This document shows, piece by piece, positions 7,798 to 15,307 of a DNA stretch of 20,907 nucleotides. Below the pieces are notes generated by a model. That model did no database searches, had not been told where the DNA came from, and worked only from the letters and a program-made list of their open reading frames with translations. The position numbers and the translations under genes are program-made. Where the stretch lies: the NCBI GenBank assembly GCA_015488565.1, contig WFNQ01000196.1, positions 1 through 20,907 of the forward strand, given 5' to 3'. The first letter of the stretch is position 1. Each line of letters begins with the position of its first letter. Source of the DNA: Thiomicrorhabdus sp. (GTDB lineage: Bacteria; Pseudomonadota; Gammaproteobacteria; Thiomicrospirales; Thiomicrospiraceae).

Positions 7798-8997
7798 TTA
7801 TAAACGAGAGGAAAGGTCTTTCACCTTACGTACCCAAGGAGAGATGCCATATTCAGACTTCACTTTCTGAGCCAATGCCTTGGCCTCTTTACGATCTGAA
7901 AAAGAGCCTGTAATTAAAACGTAACTGGTTACTCCGTTTCGAGTTTGCGGCACAATTTTTGTATTTTGTAACTGCTTTTTCTGAACAATCTCTTTTAAAG
8001 AGTGCGCTTCGGGCATACTGGCCAGTTGCAAGGTATAGTGTTGTGCGGGCTCTTGAGTCAACCACTTTACATCAGCACTGTAGTTTTTAAGAGGCGCTTT
8101 GGTTTGAGTCGGTTTTTTAGGGGATTCAACTGCTTGAACAAGCGTCACCAAAGGTTGTTCGATAACGGGTTTTTTAAGGCTTGAGAGGGAGGGAGCAACA
8201 GGCTCTTTTACGGTTTTCATCTTGATGGGAGTCTCTGAGTTCCCCCCCCCCCCCTGCTTTGCTTGAGCAATATAATTCAAAATTGTTTCTAACTTTTGAT
8301 CTATTCGAGCTTCTAATTTTTCAGTGTAGCGTTTAAGGCTTTGATCCAGCACTGAAACGGTGACCAACTTATCTTCTGATTCTGCGCTAGGTAAAACGGC
8401 TTCTGGCTGAGATGTCGTGGCGACTTTGGCATCGTTATTTTGGGAAGCATTGTTCGCCGTCGCTAAAGGCGTTGGATTGGTATTTAGCGTATCCACTTGC
8501 GTTTTTAGGGCTAACACCTGTGCTTCTAAGGCAAATATTTTATCTTCTAAAGAGATAAATAGCTCAACCTTCCCTCCCGTAGCAATCGTTTTTTGTAACT
8601 CAACCATATCCGATTGAATGACTTCCATCTGAGTGATTGATTTTTCATGTGCACTTAACACGTTCTGAAGTTCTTTATGTATACTGCTGTAGGCAATGTA
8701 AATAACACCTAACAGGGTAAATATTAACGTGAATACAATCAAGCCCCAAAAAAAAGGGACTTTGCTTCTGGGTGTTTTAAAAACTTGTGACTGGTAGTTC
8801 GACTGTGTTTTTGGCTTCGTTCTCATTTTTTTTTCCGGTTTTGAGGCTGGCATAACTTCTTCGGCGGCATTTAACCAGCTTTTTAAGGAGGGTTCTTCCG
8901 CCTTCTTTGAGTCCCCAGAAAATTTTTGCGCTTTATTCTCAATTTCTTCAAGAATCTTAGCTCTTTCTGCTTCAAGTTCTGAGATAGTAAGTGACAT
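7798..8997 (-). CDS. Membrane-anchored coiled-coil protein with C-terminal SPOR domain
   Basis: A 399-residue bitopic protein. Residues 1-80 are cytoplasmic and charged, TM is at about 82-104, 105-175 look coiled coil, 175-315 are Ser/Thr/Ala/Lys/Pro-rich and low in complexity, and 318-393 are a SPOR domain (HYTLQLASMPE, then SYVLITGSFSDRKEAKALAQKV). SPOR domains bind denuded glycan strands of peptidoglycan at the division septum, so a DamX/FtsN/DedD-like role in cell division or envelope maintenance is likely; which one cannot be said. Residues 249-252 are Gly-Gly-Gly-Gly, encoded by 13 consecutive G (plus-strand C at 8242-8254). Loss of one G would meet a TGA seven codons past the tract; gain of one would meet TAA about 22 codons on. 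Either way the SPOR domain would be lost. The ribosome site is poor (AAGG about 15 bases upstream). Confidence 0.85.
   Translation of the reverse strand: MSLTISELEAERAKILEEIENKAQKFSGDSKKAEEPSLKSWLNAAEEVMPASKPEKKMRTKPKTQSNYQSQVFKTPRSKVPFFWGLIVFTLIFTLLGVIYIAYSSIHKELQNVLSAHEKSITQMEVIQSDMVELQKTIATGGKVELFISLEDKIFALEAQVLALKTQVDTLNTNPTPLATANNASQNNDAKVATTSQPEAVLPSAESEDKLVTVSVLDQSLKRYTEKLEARIDQKLETILNYIAQAKQGGGGNSETPIKMKTVKEPVAPSLSSLKKPVIEQPLVTLVQAVESPKKPTQTKAPLKNYSADVKWLTQEPAQHYTLQLASMPEAHSLKEIVQKKQLQNTKIVPQTRNGVTSYVLITGSFSDRKEAKALAQKVKSEYGISPWVRKVKDLSSRL
8242..8254. repeat. 13-base poly-C/G tract inside the SPOR-domain gene
   Basis: Thirteen consecutive C on the plus strand, read as CAG, four GGG codons, AAC in the gene. 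It is the longest homopolymer of G/C in the window and lies in a low-complexity linker between membrane anchor and SPOR domain. Tracts this long are prone to slipped-strand mispairing; they are also error-prone in sequencing. Confidence 0.95.
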
Positions 8998-9026
8998 TTT
9001 ATTAAAGTAAACCTTAGGCTAAAAAG

Positions 9027-9046
9027 AGCATTTATTGTAAAATGCT
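9027..9046. promoter_or_regulatory. Palindrome between divergent genes, operator-like
   Basis: AGCATTT (9027-9033) and AAATGCT (9040-9046) are perfect inverted copies six bases apart, between the SPOR gene and the divergent small membrane-protein gene. The loop read on the minus strand is TACAAT, a good -10 for the SPOR gene, and TTTACA for the plus-strand gene begins at the last base of the right arm, so a protein bound here could affect both. Read as RNA on the minus strand it is a hairpin followed by CTTTTTAG, so a leader attenuator is an alternative. Confidence 0.4.
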
Positions 9047-9074
9047 TTACACTAAAAAGATACTGAAAAATATT
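9046..9074 (+). promoter_or_regulatory. Candidate sigma-70 promoter for the 49-residue membrane protein
   Basis: TTTACA (9046-9051, five of six matches to the -35 consensus), a 17-base spacer and AATATT (9069-9074, four of six for the -10). Transcription would begin near 9081, inside a small CCTC-TAAA-GAGG inverted repeat (9077-9088), about 30 bases before the ATG. Confidence 0.45.
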
Positions 9075-9109
9075 TACCTCTAAAGAGGCAAACAAATGGA
9101 GAGTCAAAC

Positions 9110-9259
9110 ATGCCAGATATGGAAAGCGTAGGTTCTGCGTTATTATTAACCCTTGGGTTTGTTACCGTGTCCATAATCATTGTAGCGCTTGCGATGTGGG
9201 GTGTATTTCGTTTTTTTAAAAATAATGAAAGCACCCCGCCTTCAGATAAAGACTCTTAA
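9110..9259 (+). CDS. Small single-pass membrane protein, unknown function
   Basis: An open frame of 49 codons beginning MPDMESVGSALLLTL, with one hydrophobic segment (about residues 8-34), a positive end (RFFKNN) and an acidic, proline-containing tail. GGAG stands eight bases before the ATG, and a plausible promoter lies upstream, so I treat it as a real gene. It is on the opposite strand to both neighbours, divergent from the SPOR gene and convergent with ychJ. I do not recognise the family. Its shape is like small subunits of membrane complexes (for example CcoQ-type oxidase peptides), but nothing else in the window supports that. Confidence 0.6.
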   Translation: MPDMESVGSALLLTLGFVTVSIIIVALAMWGVFRFFKNNESTPPSDKDS

Positions 9260-9267
9260 ATCCTTTT

Positions 9268-9681
9268 TCACAAAAAGGTACCACTAACATAACACCAATG
9301 CTTGTTTTTATCTCGTGAGAAAATACTTTTTTCTTTGAGCACTAGGGTTTTAAATTCAAGCGGATTCACCTGATACGTTGCTGTAAACGTAACCCACCCG
9401 TCACGATCTTTTTTACGACCCTTTTTTTTGCTTTGAATCGTTAATTTTGTCCAAATGATGTTTTGGTCAAACTCAATGCTATCTGGTCGATTTTCTAAAC
9501 ACCATGTCTGTAATAAATAAGGCGCGAGCTGTTTGGCGTAGGCGACATAACGTGATCGCATGAGTTGCTCGGCGGTTTCAGGGTAGCTATCTCCGTTATG
9601 AAAGGGAAAGCAACAGTGGTGATAGGCTTCTCCTGAACCACATAAACAAGAATCTTGACGTGACTTATTACATGAAAGCAA
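9268..9681 (-). CDS. ychJ: YchJ family protein (UPF0225) with N-terminal SEC-C metal-binding motif
   Basis: A 137-residue protein. The N-terminus has C12-L-C14-GSG and H21-H22-C23-C24, the SEC-C zinc-binding motif also found at the SecA C-terminus. The rest (YPETAEQLMRSRYVAYA, WTKLTI, HWCYVSG) matches the NTF2-like YchJ core. Function is not established. The only start that fits is a TTG at 9681: it is preceded by GAGGG nine bases upstream, gives the usual family N-terminus, and overlaps the end of the MATE gene by 14 bases. There is no in-frame ATG early enough. It is the last gene of the minus-strand run starting at dnaB. Confidence 0.85.
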   Translation of the reverse strand: MLSCNKSRQDSCLCGSGEAYHHCCFPFHNGDSYPETAEQLMRSRYVAYAKQLAPYLLQTWCLENRPDSIEFDQNIIWTKLTIQSKKKGRKKDRDGWVTFTATYQVNPLEFKTLVLKEKSIFSRDKNKHWCYVSGTFL

Positions 9682-11020
9682 GACGGTAAACCCTCTTTAA
9701 TCGTAACGGAAGTAACATCGCGGCCAATAACAGTCCTAAAACAATGCCCAGCCAAAACCCAAGAACGCCCATAGGGGTAACAATCCAATCGGTGAATGCA
9801 AAGACGTAACCCAGCCCTAATCCAACGCCCCAGTAACTCACCAAGGTAACCAGCATGGTTACTTTTGAATCATGAAGCCCTCTTAATGCCCCTGCTGCCG
9901 TTACTTGAATGGCATCAAACACTTGGTAAATGGCCGCAAACACCAGTAAAGAAGCCGCTAAATAAAGCACATCCGCCTCTTTTGAGTACAAACTCACAAT
10001 CTCAACACGTAAAAAATAACTGATTAAGGCCAGCAAGGCACCTAATCCCAATGCAAACAAAAAGCCTGTTATTAAGCTTAAGCGTAGCTTAGCCTGATTG
10101 TGTTCACCATACCCTAGCCCAACCCTAACGGTGAGTGCCATTGCAAAACTGAGCGGAACCATAAAGGCAAGTGAGGTAAAGTTAATGGCAATTTGATGAC
10201 CGGCAATAACCACCGCACCCAAAGGGGCGACAAATAAGGCAATCAAACTAAAAAGACTGACTTCAAACAGCAACGCAAAGGTAGTTGGAACCCCTAAGCT
10301 TAAGATCGGCTTTAAACCTGTGTTCCAATTAATCTGCAATACATGATGCTGAAAATCGAGAAAAGGTTGTGTTAGTTTTGATTTAATCACATATAAAATC
10401 CCCAGTAATAGCATGGCCCACATAACGATACTGCTGGCCACGCCACACCCTGCTGCGCCCATGGGGTCAATAAAACCAAAACCATAAATAAATACGGCAT
10501 TTAAAGGGATATTAATTAACAGTGCAAAAAAGCTAATCCACATCGTTGGTAGTGTGGTTCCCAAGCCTTCCCAAAAAAAACGTAATACTTGATAAAGTGC
10601 AATGGCTGGCATACCAAATGCAATGTAAAAAAGGTAATCTTTTGTCAGCTGGTAAACCTCTGCATTTAAGCTGAGTAGATTTAACAACCACTCTAAGTTC
10701 ATTAATATCACTAAGCTGAGTATGCCTAAGGGCAAGGAGAGCCATACACCTTGAGTTAGGTAGCCTGCAATACGTTGGGGGCTAGATTGACCATAGGCTT
10801 TTGCAACGAGAGGCGTAATCGCTAATAAAATACCTGTTGAAAACATAAAGACCGGCAGCATTATGCTGGAACCTAAGCCAATCGCTGCAAGGTCATTGGT
10901 GCCAACTTGACCAGACATCAGTGTATCGGCAACGCCTAATCCGGTTAAGGCTAATTGTGCCAATAAGATGGGTAAGGCCAGTTTTAAGAGCAGTCTTGCT
11001 TCGGTTTTAAATCCCTTCAT
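9668..11020 (-). CDS. MATE family multidrug/sodium antiporter, NorM-like
   Basis: A 450-residue integral membrane protein with about twelve hydrophobic helices in two related halves. The N-terminus LALPILLAQLALTGLGVADTLMSG and the later APLGAVVIAGHQIAINFTSL and AGALRGLHDSKVTM segments are typical of the NorM branch of the MATE family, which exports cationic drugs in exchange for Na+ or H+. The substrate cannot be told. The ATG at 11020 gives a standard family N-terminus, though the ribosome site is weak. It lies 66 bases after the two-helix membrane protein gene and overlaps ychJ. Confidence 0.9.
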   Translation of the reverse strand: MKGFKTEARLLLKLALPILLAQLALTGLGVADTLMSGQVGTNDLAAIGLGSSIMLPVFMFSTGILLAITPLVAKAYGQSSPQRIAGYLTQGVWLSLPLGILSLVILMNLEWLLNLLSLNAEVYQLTKDYLFYIAFGMPAIALYQVLRFFWEGLGTTLPTMWISFFALLINIPLNAVFIYGFGFIDPMGAAGCGVASSIVMWAMLLLGILYVIKSKLTQPFLDFQHHVLQINWNTGLKPILSLGVPTTFALLFEVSLFSLIALFVAPLGAVVIAGHQIAINFTSLAFMVPLSFAMALTVRVGLGYGEHNQAKLRLSLITGFLFALGLGALLALISYFLRVEIVSLYSKEADVLYLAASLLVFAAIYQVFDAIQVTAAGALRGLHDSKVTMLVTLVSYWGVGLGLGYVFAFTDWIVTPMGVLGFWLGIVLGLLLAAMLLPLRLKRVYRLAFM

Positions 11021-11086
11021 CCGTAAGAAACCAACAACGTTGCTGTGAGATTAAGTCTCTGTGTCATTGGCGTGTTACGCAAAGAA

Positions 11087-11548
11087 TTAATCCGCTGTAT
11101 CATGATTTTTTTGTGAATGAGGTTTACTCTCTTTATTTTGAGTAGAATCCGTCTCCGTAAAATGGTCGGCACGCTTATCGTTATCCTGCCAATCGCTTTC
11201 ATCAAGGATCTCTTCTTGATGTTTAATCTCTTCTTCAGTCATTTGATTTTTAAGCGAATACGGAACCATGGCATGGGGGAGGAAAAAGATAACTAACCAC
11301 TTACAAAACCAATACGCGCAAGCATAAATAATGACCGTGAACATAAAAATAAGCGGCAACCCTAAGATAAAATCAACCAATAACGCCTCTCCGGATAGGA
11401 TTTTGCCAATAAATGATTTTTCAATAAAGCTGAAATACAGCCAAGCCAGTACAACGCTCAGGCTAAATAGCACGGCATAACGATTTAATTTCGCTTCAAT
11501 ACGGTAATGTCTAAAAAGATCAAACATAGTTTTGTTCATCGCCTTCAT
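11087..11548 (-). CDS. Two-helix membrane protein with acidic hydrophilic tail, unknown
   Basis: Up to 153 residues. Two hydrophobic stretches (about residues 26-45 and 58-92) are followed by a hydrophilic C-terminal tail of about 50 residues, rich in Glu, Asp, Lys and His. I do not recognise the family. Three starts are possible: ATG at 11548, ATG at 11539 (directly after GAAGG, too close), and ATG at 11527 (MFDLFRHYRIEAK), which overlaps the nudF stop by eight bases and could use the same GAAGG. The last is attractive because it gives tight coupling; I give the longest frame. Position after nudF suggests co-transcription with dnaB-alr-nudF. Confidence 0.65.
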   Translation of the reverse strand: MKAMNKTMFDLFRHYRIEAKLNRYAVLFSLSVVLAWLYFSFIEKSFIGKILSGEALLVDFILGLPLIFMFTVIIYACAYWFCKWLVIFFLPHAMVPYSLKNQMTEEEIKHQEEILDESDWQDNDKRADHFTETDSTQNKESKPHSQKNHDTAD

Positions 11549-12155
11549 TTAGGGAGGGTATTTTTTGAAAAAAGAGCCATTGCAAAGCAATATACGTTGC
11601 GGCAACATTAAACTCGGCATTTAAGAGCATTTGTTTTGCTTTGTTAAAGCTTAATCTAACGACCTTAATGTCTTCCTGTTCAGCTTCCATCCCGGCAAAA
11701 TCAGAAATAGAATCAACTGATATTTCAGCCGCATACAAATGTAAAATTTCACTGCTCGCGCCTGGAGAGGGGTAAAACTGGCAAACATACTCTAGCGCTT
11801 GAATAACCGCGCCCGTCTCCTCTTGCGCTTCACGTATGCCCGCTTCTTTAGGGGATTCACCCATATCAATTATTCCAGCAACGGGCTCTAATAACCATGC
11901 CTGTTCAGCTGCTCCGCCCTCTTCTGCCTGATGAAACAACGCACCCACACGGCACTGTTCAACAAGCACCACTTGCTCCTGAGCCAAGTCGTATAGCAAC
12001 ACCACAACGGCTTGGCCACGTTGAAATAACTCTCGACTAAACGTCTCTGTCCAGCCGCCAGCATAACGAGTATGTTTAAAATGAACGATGTTGAGTTCAA
12101 AGAAACCTGAATAAGGTGTTGTAACTAACTGTATTTTAAAGTTTTTAAAAGGCAT
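11520..12155 (-). CDS. nudF: ADP-ribose pyrophosphatase (Nudix hydrolase)
   Basis: A 211-residue Nudix protein. The Nudix box starts at G94 (GIIDMGESPKEAGIREAQEETGA), with the metal-binding R108-E109 and E112-E113, and the SPGASSE segment follows where ADP-ribose pyrophosphatases have their conserved proline. It hydrolyses ADP-ribose to AMP and ribose 5-phosphate. The frame is open to a TTG at 12188, but I chose the ATG at 12155 (MPFKNFKIQL): the G-rich run GGGGGGGGGAG immediately upstream can act as ribosome site and the longer form would overlap alr. That G run (plus-strand C 12167-12175) also touches the alr stop, so slippage there would alter spacing, not frame. Confidence 0.88.
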   Translation of the reverse strand: MPFKNFKIQLVTTPYSGFFELNIVHFKHTRYAGGWTETFSRELFQRGQAVVVLLYDLAQEQVVLVEQCRVGALFHQAEEGGAAEQAWLLEPVAGIIDMGESPKEAGIREAQEETGAVIQALEYVCQFYPSPGASSEILHLYAAEISVDSISDFAGMEAEQEDIKVVRLSFNKAKQMLLNAEFNVAATYIALQWLFFQKIPSLNEGDEQNYV

Positions 12156-12166
12156 AATAATTTTCT

Positions 12167-12175
12167 CCCCCCCCC
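12167..12175. repeat. Nine-base poly-C/G tract at the alr-nudF junction
   Basis: Nine consecutive C on the plus strand, giving AGGGGGGGGGAG on the coding strand from the alr stop into the presumed nudF ribosome-binding site. Its position means a change in length would shift Shine-Dalgarno spacing for nudF. Confidence 0.9.
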
Positions 12176-13266
12176 TATTGAATTTCAATCATGGGTACGC
12201 GAGAGGTAATTCCACAGAGTAACTCATAACAGATGGTATTGGCGCATTTTGCAATCTCATCAATGGATAATTCCCCCCCCCATAACGTCGCTAAGCTACC
12301 AATGTTAATATCATCACTGTATTTTGTTATATCTACCGTAATCATATCCATTGAAACGCGTCCAATTAATGGTACGCGTTTACCTTCAATCAGTACAGGA
12401 GTGCCAGTGACAGCATGTCTTGGGTAGCCGTCACCATAGCCAATTGCAATCACGGCAATGCAAGTATCTTTAGAAGCTTGCCAGTCATTACCATAGCCAA
12501 CAAACTCACCGGATTTTATCCACTTAACCGCAATCACTTCTGATTCTAAACGCATCACGGGTTTAAGTTGTGTCTGTTTGTTCTGCGTTTGATCTGTTTG
12601 GCCTGCTCCGTACAATAAAATACCTGGACGCACCCAGTCGTAACGAGATGCGCGGTAAGCTTGAAGCCCTGCTGAGTTACTTAAGCTTTTTGGAAAAGCA
12701 AATTTTTCAGTGACTTGATTAAATACGTTAATTTGATTTTGAGTAAATTCAATCGCCGAAGAACTTGACTCATCCGCTGAAGCTAGGTGTGACATTAAAT
12801 GAATATTAAAGCTACTTAGACTCTGTTCAAGTCGTTTAATAACCGAAGGAATTTCATTGGAAGAAAAGCCTAAACGATGCATTCCCGTATCAATTTTAAG
12901 CCAGACTGTCATCACAATGGTTGTTTGATAATTCAACAGCCATTGCAACTGGTGTTCTGAATGAACAACAATGTCTAAACGGTTTTGAATCGCCAATGGC
13001 ATTTCAATCTCTGAAAAAAGCCCCTCTAGCAGTAAAATGCGGTGTAAAAACCCCTTTTGACGTAACTGTAACGCCTCATCCATTGAGGCGACCCCAAAAC
13101 CATCCGCATCAACCAGTTGTTGTGCAACACGACAAATTCCATGACCATAACCATTAGCTTTGACCACCGCTAAGACTTTACTGTTTGGCGCAAAGGCTTT
13201 CGCAATGCCTAAGTTATGGCGTAAGGCAGGCAAGTGAATATACGCTTTAGCTGGGCGATAAAACAT
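12175..13266 (-). CDS. alr: Alanine racemase
   Basis: A 363-residue PLP enzyme of the fold III type, normal length. The PLP lysine is K36 in AVVKANGYGHG; the second catalytic base is Y258 in EFVGYGNDW; RLGF, SHLASAD and GRVSMDMITVD are further family motifs. It supplies D-alanine for peptidoglycan. The ATG at 13266 has AAAGGGA upstream at good spacing. It begins 24 bases after dnaB, the usual gammaproteobacterial order. The C-terminal part contains a nine-G run (plus-strand C 12273-12281) encoding the end of Trp-Gly-Gly-Glu (330-332 region); the frame is intact. Confidence 0.95.
   Translation of the reverse strand: MFYRPAKAYIHLPALRHNLGIAKAFAPNSKVLAVVKANGYGHGICRVAQQLVDADGFGVASMDEALQLRQKGFLHRILLLEGLFSEIEMPLAIQNRLDIVVHSEHQLQWLLNYQTTIVMTVWLKIDTGMHRLGFSSNEIPSVIKRLEQSLSSFNIHLMSHLASADESSSSAIEFTQNQINVFNQVTEKFAFPKSLSNSAGLQAYRASRYDWVRPGILLYGAGQTDQTQNKQTQLKPVMRLESEVIAVKWIKSGEFVGYGNDWQASKDTCIAVIAIGYGDGYPRHAVTGTPVLIEGKRVPLIGRVSMDMITVDITKYSDDINIGSLATLWGGELSIDEIAKCANTICYELLCGITSRVPMIEIQ
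12273..12281. repeat. Nine-base poly-C/G tract inside alr
   Basis: Nine consecutive C on the plus strand, read as TGG GGG GGG G in alr. A one-base slip would remove the last 30-odd residues, which hold conserved C-terminal positions, so it would probably be damaging rather than adaptive. Confidence 0.9.
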
Positions 13267-13290
13267 ACTTAAATCCCTTTAAACACGCCA

Positions 13291-14739
13291 TTAATATTGC
13301 CCATCTGACACCTCAAATCCGGCATGATTTTCAAATCGTGTGTACTCTCCAATAAAGGTGAGTCGAACGGTTCCTAACGCACCATTTCGGTGTTTTCCTA
13401 ATATGATTTCAGCCAGCCCTTTATCTTCGCTGTCAGCATTGTAAACTTCATCGCGATAAATAAAAATAATCAAATCGGCATCTTGCTCAATCGCACCTGA
13501 TTCACGTAAATCGGACATTATGGGACGTTTATTAGGGCGTTGTTCAAGGCTTCGATTTAACTGGGAAAGTGCAATCACTGGAATTTCTAACTCTTTTGCT
13601 AGCGCTTTAAGACCACGAGAAATCTCAGAAATTTCATTCACTCGATTTTCTGAATTAGCCGAACCACGCATGAGCTGAATATAATCAACCACAATTAAGC
13701 CTAAGCCCGTTACTGTTGAATCCGGATCTTCATGCCCTGCTTCCAAAGCTTCTTTACGCTGTAACTCTCGAACGTCTTTATCAATACGACGTGATCGCGC
13801 TCTGAGTTCTGTAATCATTAATGCGGGTGTATCATCAATAAAAATTTTTGCTTGCGAGAGCACATTAATGGCCTTGTTTAATTTAGGCCAATCATCCTGT
13901 GCTAACTTCCCCGTTCGCATTCGACCCGCATCAATGCGGCCAACTGAGCTAATCATACGCATCGCCAACGACTCACCTGGCATCTCCATACTGAAGACCG
14001 CGACGGGCGCATTGTTCTTGCAGGCAATATTTTCTGCCAGATTCATCGAAAATGTGGTTTTACCCATCGATGGACGACCCGCAACAATAATAAGATCCGA
14101 CTTTTGTAACCCAGCGGTTAGTTCATCAAAGTCGGTTAAGTGGGTCTCTTGTCCCGTAATACTGCCATCGGTATTAAACAGTTCATCTATCTTATTAATG
14201 GCCGATTCCAATAGCATGTCCATGGTTTTATACTGGCGCTCTTTGCCTTCACCATGCTCTGCAATTGCATTAATCTTAGACTCAGCAATGTCTAAAATTT
14301 CACGTACTTCTCTTCCTTGAGGGTAGTAGGCCGATTCGGCGACCTCATTACTGGCTTTAATCAAACCTCGCAAAATGGCTTTATCTCGTACCAGTTGTGC
14401 GTAATATAAAATATTGGCCGCACCAGGAGTATTTTTAACCAGCTCAACCAAATAAATTTTTTCGCCTGCCAGCTCCAATTGACCGGTTGCTTCCAAGTGT
14501 GCAACACAAGCAACAAGGTCAAATGGCTTGTTATTACGACTCAATTCGGTAATCACCGAAAAAATAGCTTGATGTTGTTTGGTATAAAAGTCATTTTGAT
14601 TCACGATTGCCATCACATCATCCAGTACTTCATTCGACAGCATTAAGCCACCAATGACAGACTGTTCTGCTTCTAAGGAGTGAGGCGGAATTTTAAATAA
14701 CTCTTCTGAAGGATTGGTATGGGATGGTTTATTATTCAT
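13291..14739 (-). CDS. dnaB: Replicative DNA helicase
   Basis: A 482-residue DnaB. The N-terminal collar domain (about 14-120: PPHSLEAEQSVIGGLML), a linker, and a RecA-like C-terminal domain with Walker A G221-RPSMGKT, Walker B LIVVDYIQLM, the SQLNRSLEQR segment and the arginine finger region IFIYRDEVYN. It is the hexameric 5'-3' helicase at the fork. No intein or insertion is present. The ATG at 14739 lacks a clear ribosome site, and a consensus TATAAT stands only about eight bases upstream, which would give an almost leaderless transcript. Upstream is the rplI terminator, so dnaB must have its own start. Confidence 0.96.
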   Translation of the reverse strand: MNNKPSHTNPSEELFKIPPHSLEAEQSVIGGLMLSNEVLDDVMAIVNQNDFYTKQHQAIFSVITELSRNNKPFDLVACVAHLEATGQLELAGEKIYLVELVKNTPGAANILYYAQLVRDKAILRGLIKASNEVAESAYYPQGREVREILDIAESKINAIAEHGEGKERQYKTMDMLLESAINKIDELFNTDGSITGQETHLTDFDELTAGLQKSDLIIVAGRPSMGKTTFSMNLAENIACKNNAPVAVFSMEMPGESLAMRMISSVGRIDAGRMRTGKLAQDDWPKLNKAINVLSQAKIFIDDTPALMITELRARSRRIDKDVRELQRKEALEAGHEDPDSTVTGLGLIVVDYIQLMRGSANSENRVNEISEISRGLKALAKELEIPVIALSQLNRSLEQRPNKRPIMSDLRESGAIEQDADLIIFIYRDEVYNADSEDKGLAEIILGKHRNGALGTVRLTFIGEYTRFENHAGFEVSDGQY

Positions 14740-14747
14740 AACACAAG

Positions 14748-14753
14748 ATTATA
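14748..14753 (-). promoter_or_regulatory. Candidate -10 element for dnaB
   Basis: TATAAT on the minus strand, eight bases before the dnaB ATG; a start about seven bases further on would fall within a few bases of the ATG. The nearest -35-like sequence is TTGTAA (14774-14779), 20 bases away, longer than usual. Transcription from further upstream, across the terminator, cannot be excluded. Confidence 0.4.
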
Positions 14754-14780
14754 ACCCTAAGATAAAAACAAATTTACAAT

Positions 14781-14819
14781 AAAAAAAAAGCGAGTCCATA
14801 TTAAATGGACTCGCTTTTT
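14781..14819 (-). terminator. Strong intrinsic terminator of the rpsF-rplI operon
   Basis: Stem GCGAGTCCAT with ATGGACTCGC (14790-14799 and 14805-14814), ten perfect pairs and a five-base loop, followed on the minus strand by nine T. It lies 25 bases past the rplI stop. The T run on the other side also makes it potentially bidirectional. Confidence 0.95.
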
Positions 14820-14843
14820 AATCAAGCTATCAAGCAGTAAAAC

Positions 14844-15296
14844 TTACGCTTCGATTGCTTTTACTTCAACAGTGATTGAAGCAACAACATCAGTATGCAA
14901 TTGAATGTCAATTTCATACGTACCAATATGGCGTAAAACACCATCAGGCATACGAACATCACGACGCTCAACTTCAAACCCAGCAGACTTAAGTGCATCT
15001 GCAATATCTTGTGTACCGATAGAGCCGAATAGTTTTCCTTCATCTCCAGCTGTCGCTTCAAGCGTTGTGACTTGACCGTTCAAGTTTTCAAAAATACCTT
15101 GTGCAACCGCCAGTTCAGCCGCCGCTGCTTTTTCAAGTTCAGCGCGAATTTCAGCAAATGCCGCAATATTTTCTTTTGTTGCCGCTTTTGCTTTTCCTTT
15201 AGGAATCAAAAAGTTACGGGCATAACCCGACTTAACGGAAACTTGATCGCCTAAAACTCCTAAATTTTGTACTTTTTCAAGCAGAATAACATTCAT
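14844..15296 (-). CDS. rplI: 50S ribosomal protein L9
   Basis: A 150-residue protein of normal L9 length. The N-terminal domain shows MNVILLEKVQNLGVLGDQV and GYARNFLIPKGKA, followed by the long connecting helix and the C-terminal domain with GKLFGSIGTQDIADAL. It binds 23S rRNA at the base of the L1 stalk. GAGGT stands nine bases before the ATG, overlapping the end of the DUF2232 gene. Last gene of the rpsF operon. Confidence 0.97.
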   Translation of the reverse strand: MNVILLEKVQNLGVLGDQVSVKSGYARNFLIPKGKAKAATKENIAAFAEIRAELEKAAAAELAVAQGIFENLNGQVTTLEATAGDEGKLFGSIGTQDIADALKSAGFEVERRDVRMPDGVLRHIGTYEIDIQLHTDVVASITVEVKAIEA

Positions 15297-15307
15297 AGCT
15301 TAAACCT

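Noticed and set aside
9262..9278. CCTTTTT-CAC-AAAAAGG hairpin between the small membrane gene and ychJ, as a terminator
   Set aside because: It overlaps the ychJ stop and no T run follows on either strand; the stem is mostly A-T.
13868..14320. 150-codon plus-strand frame inside dnaB
   Set aside because: Antisense to the conserved helicase domain, no recognisable domain or ribosome site.
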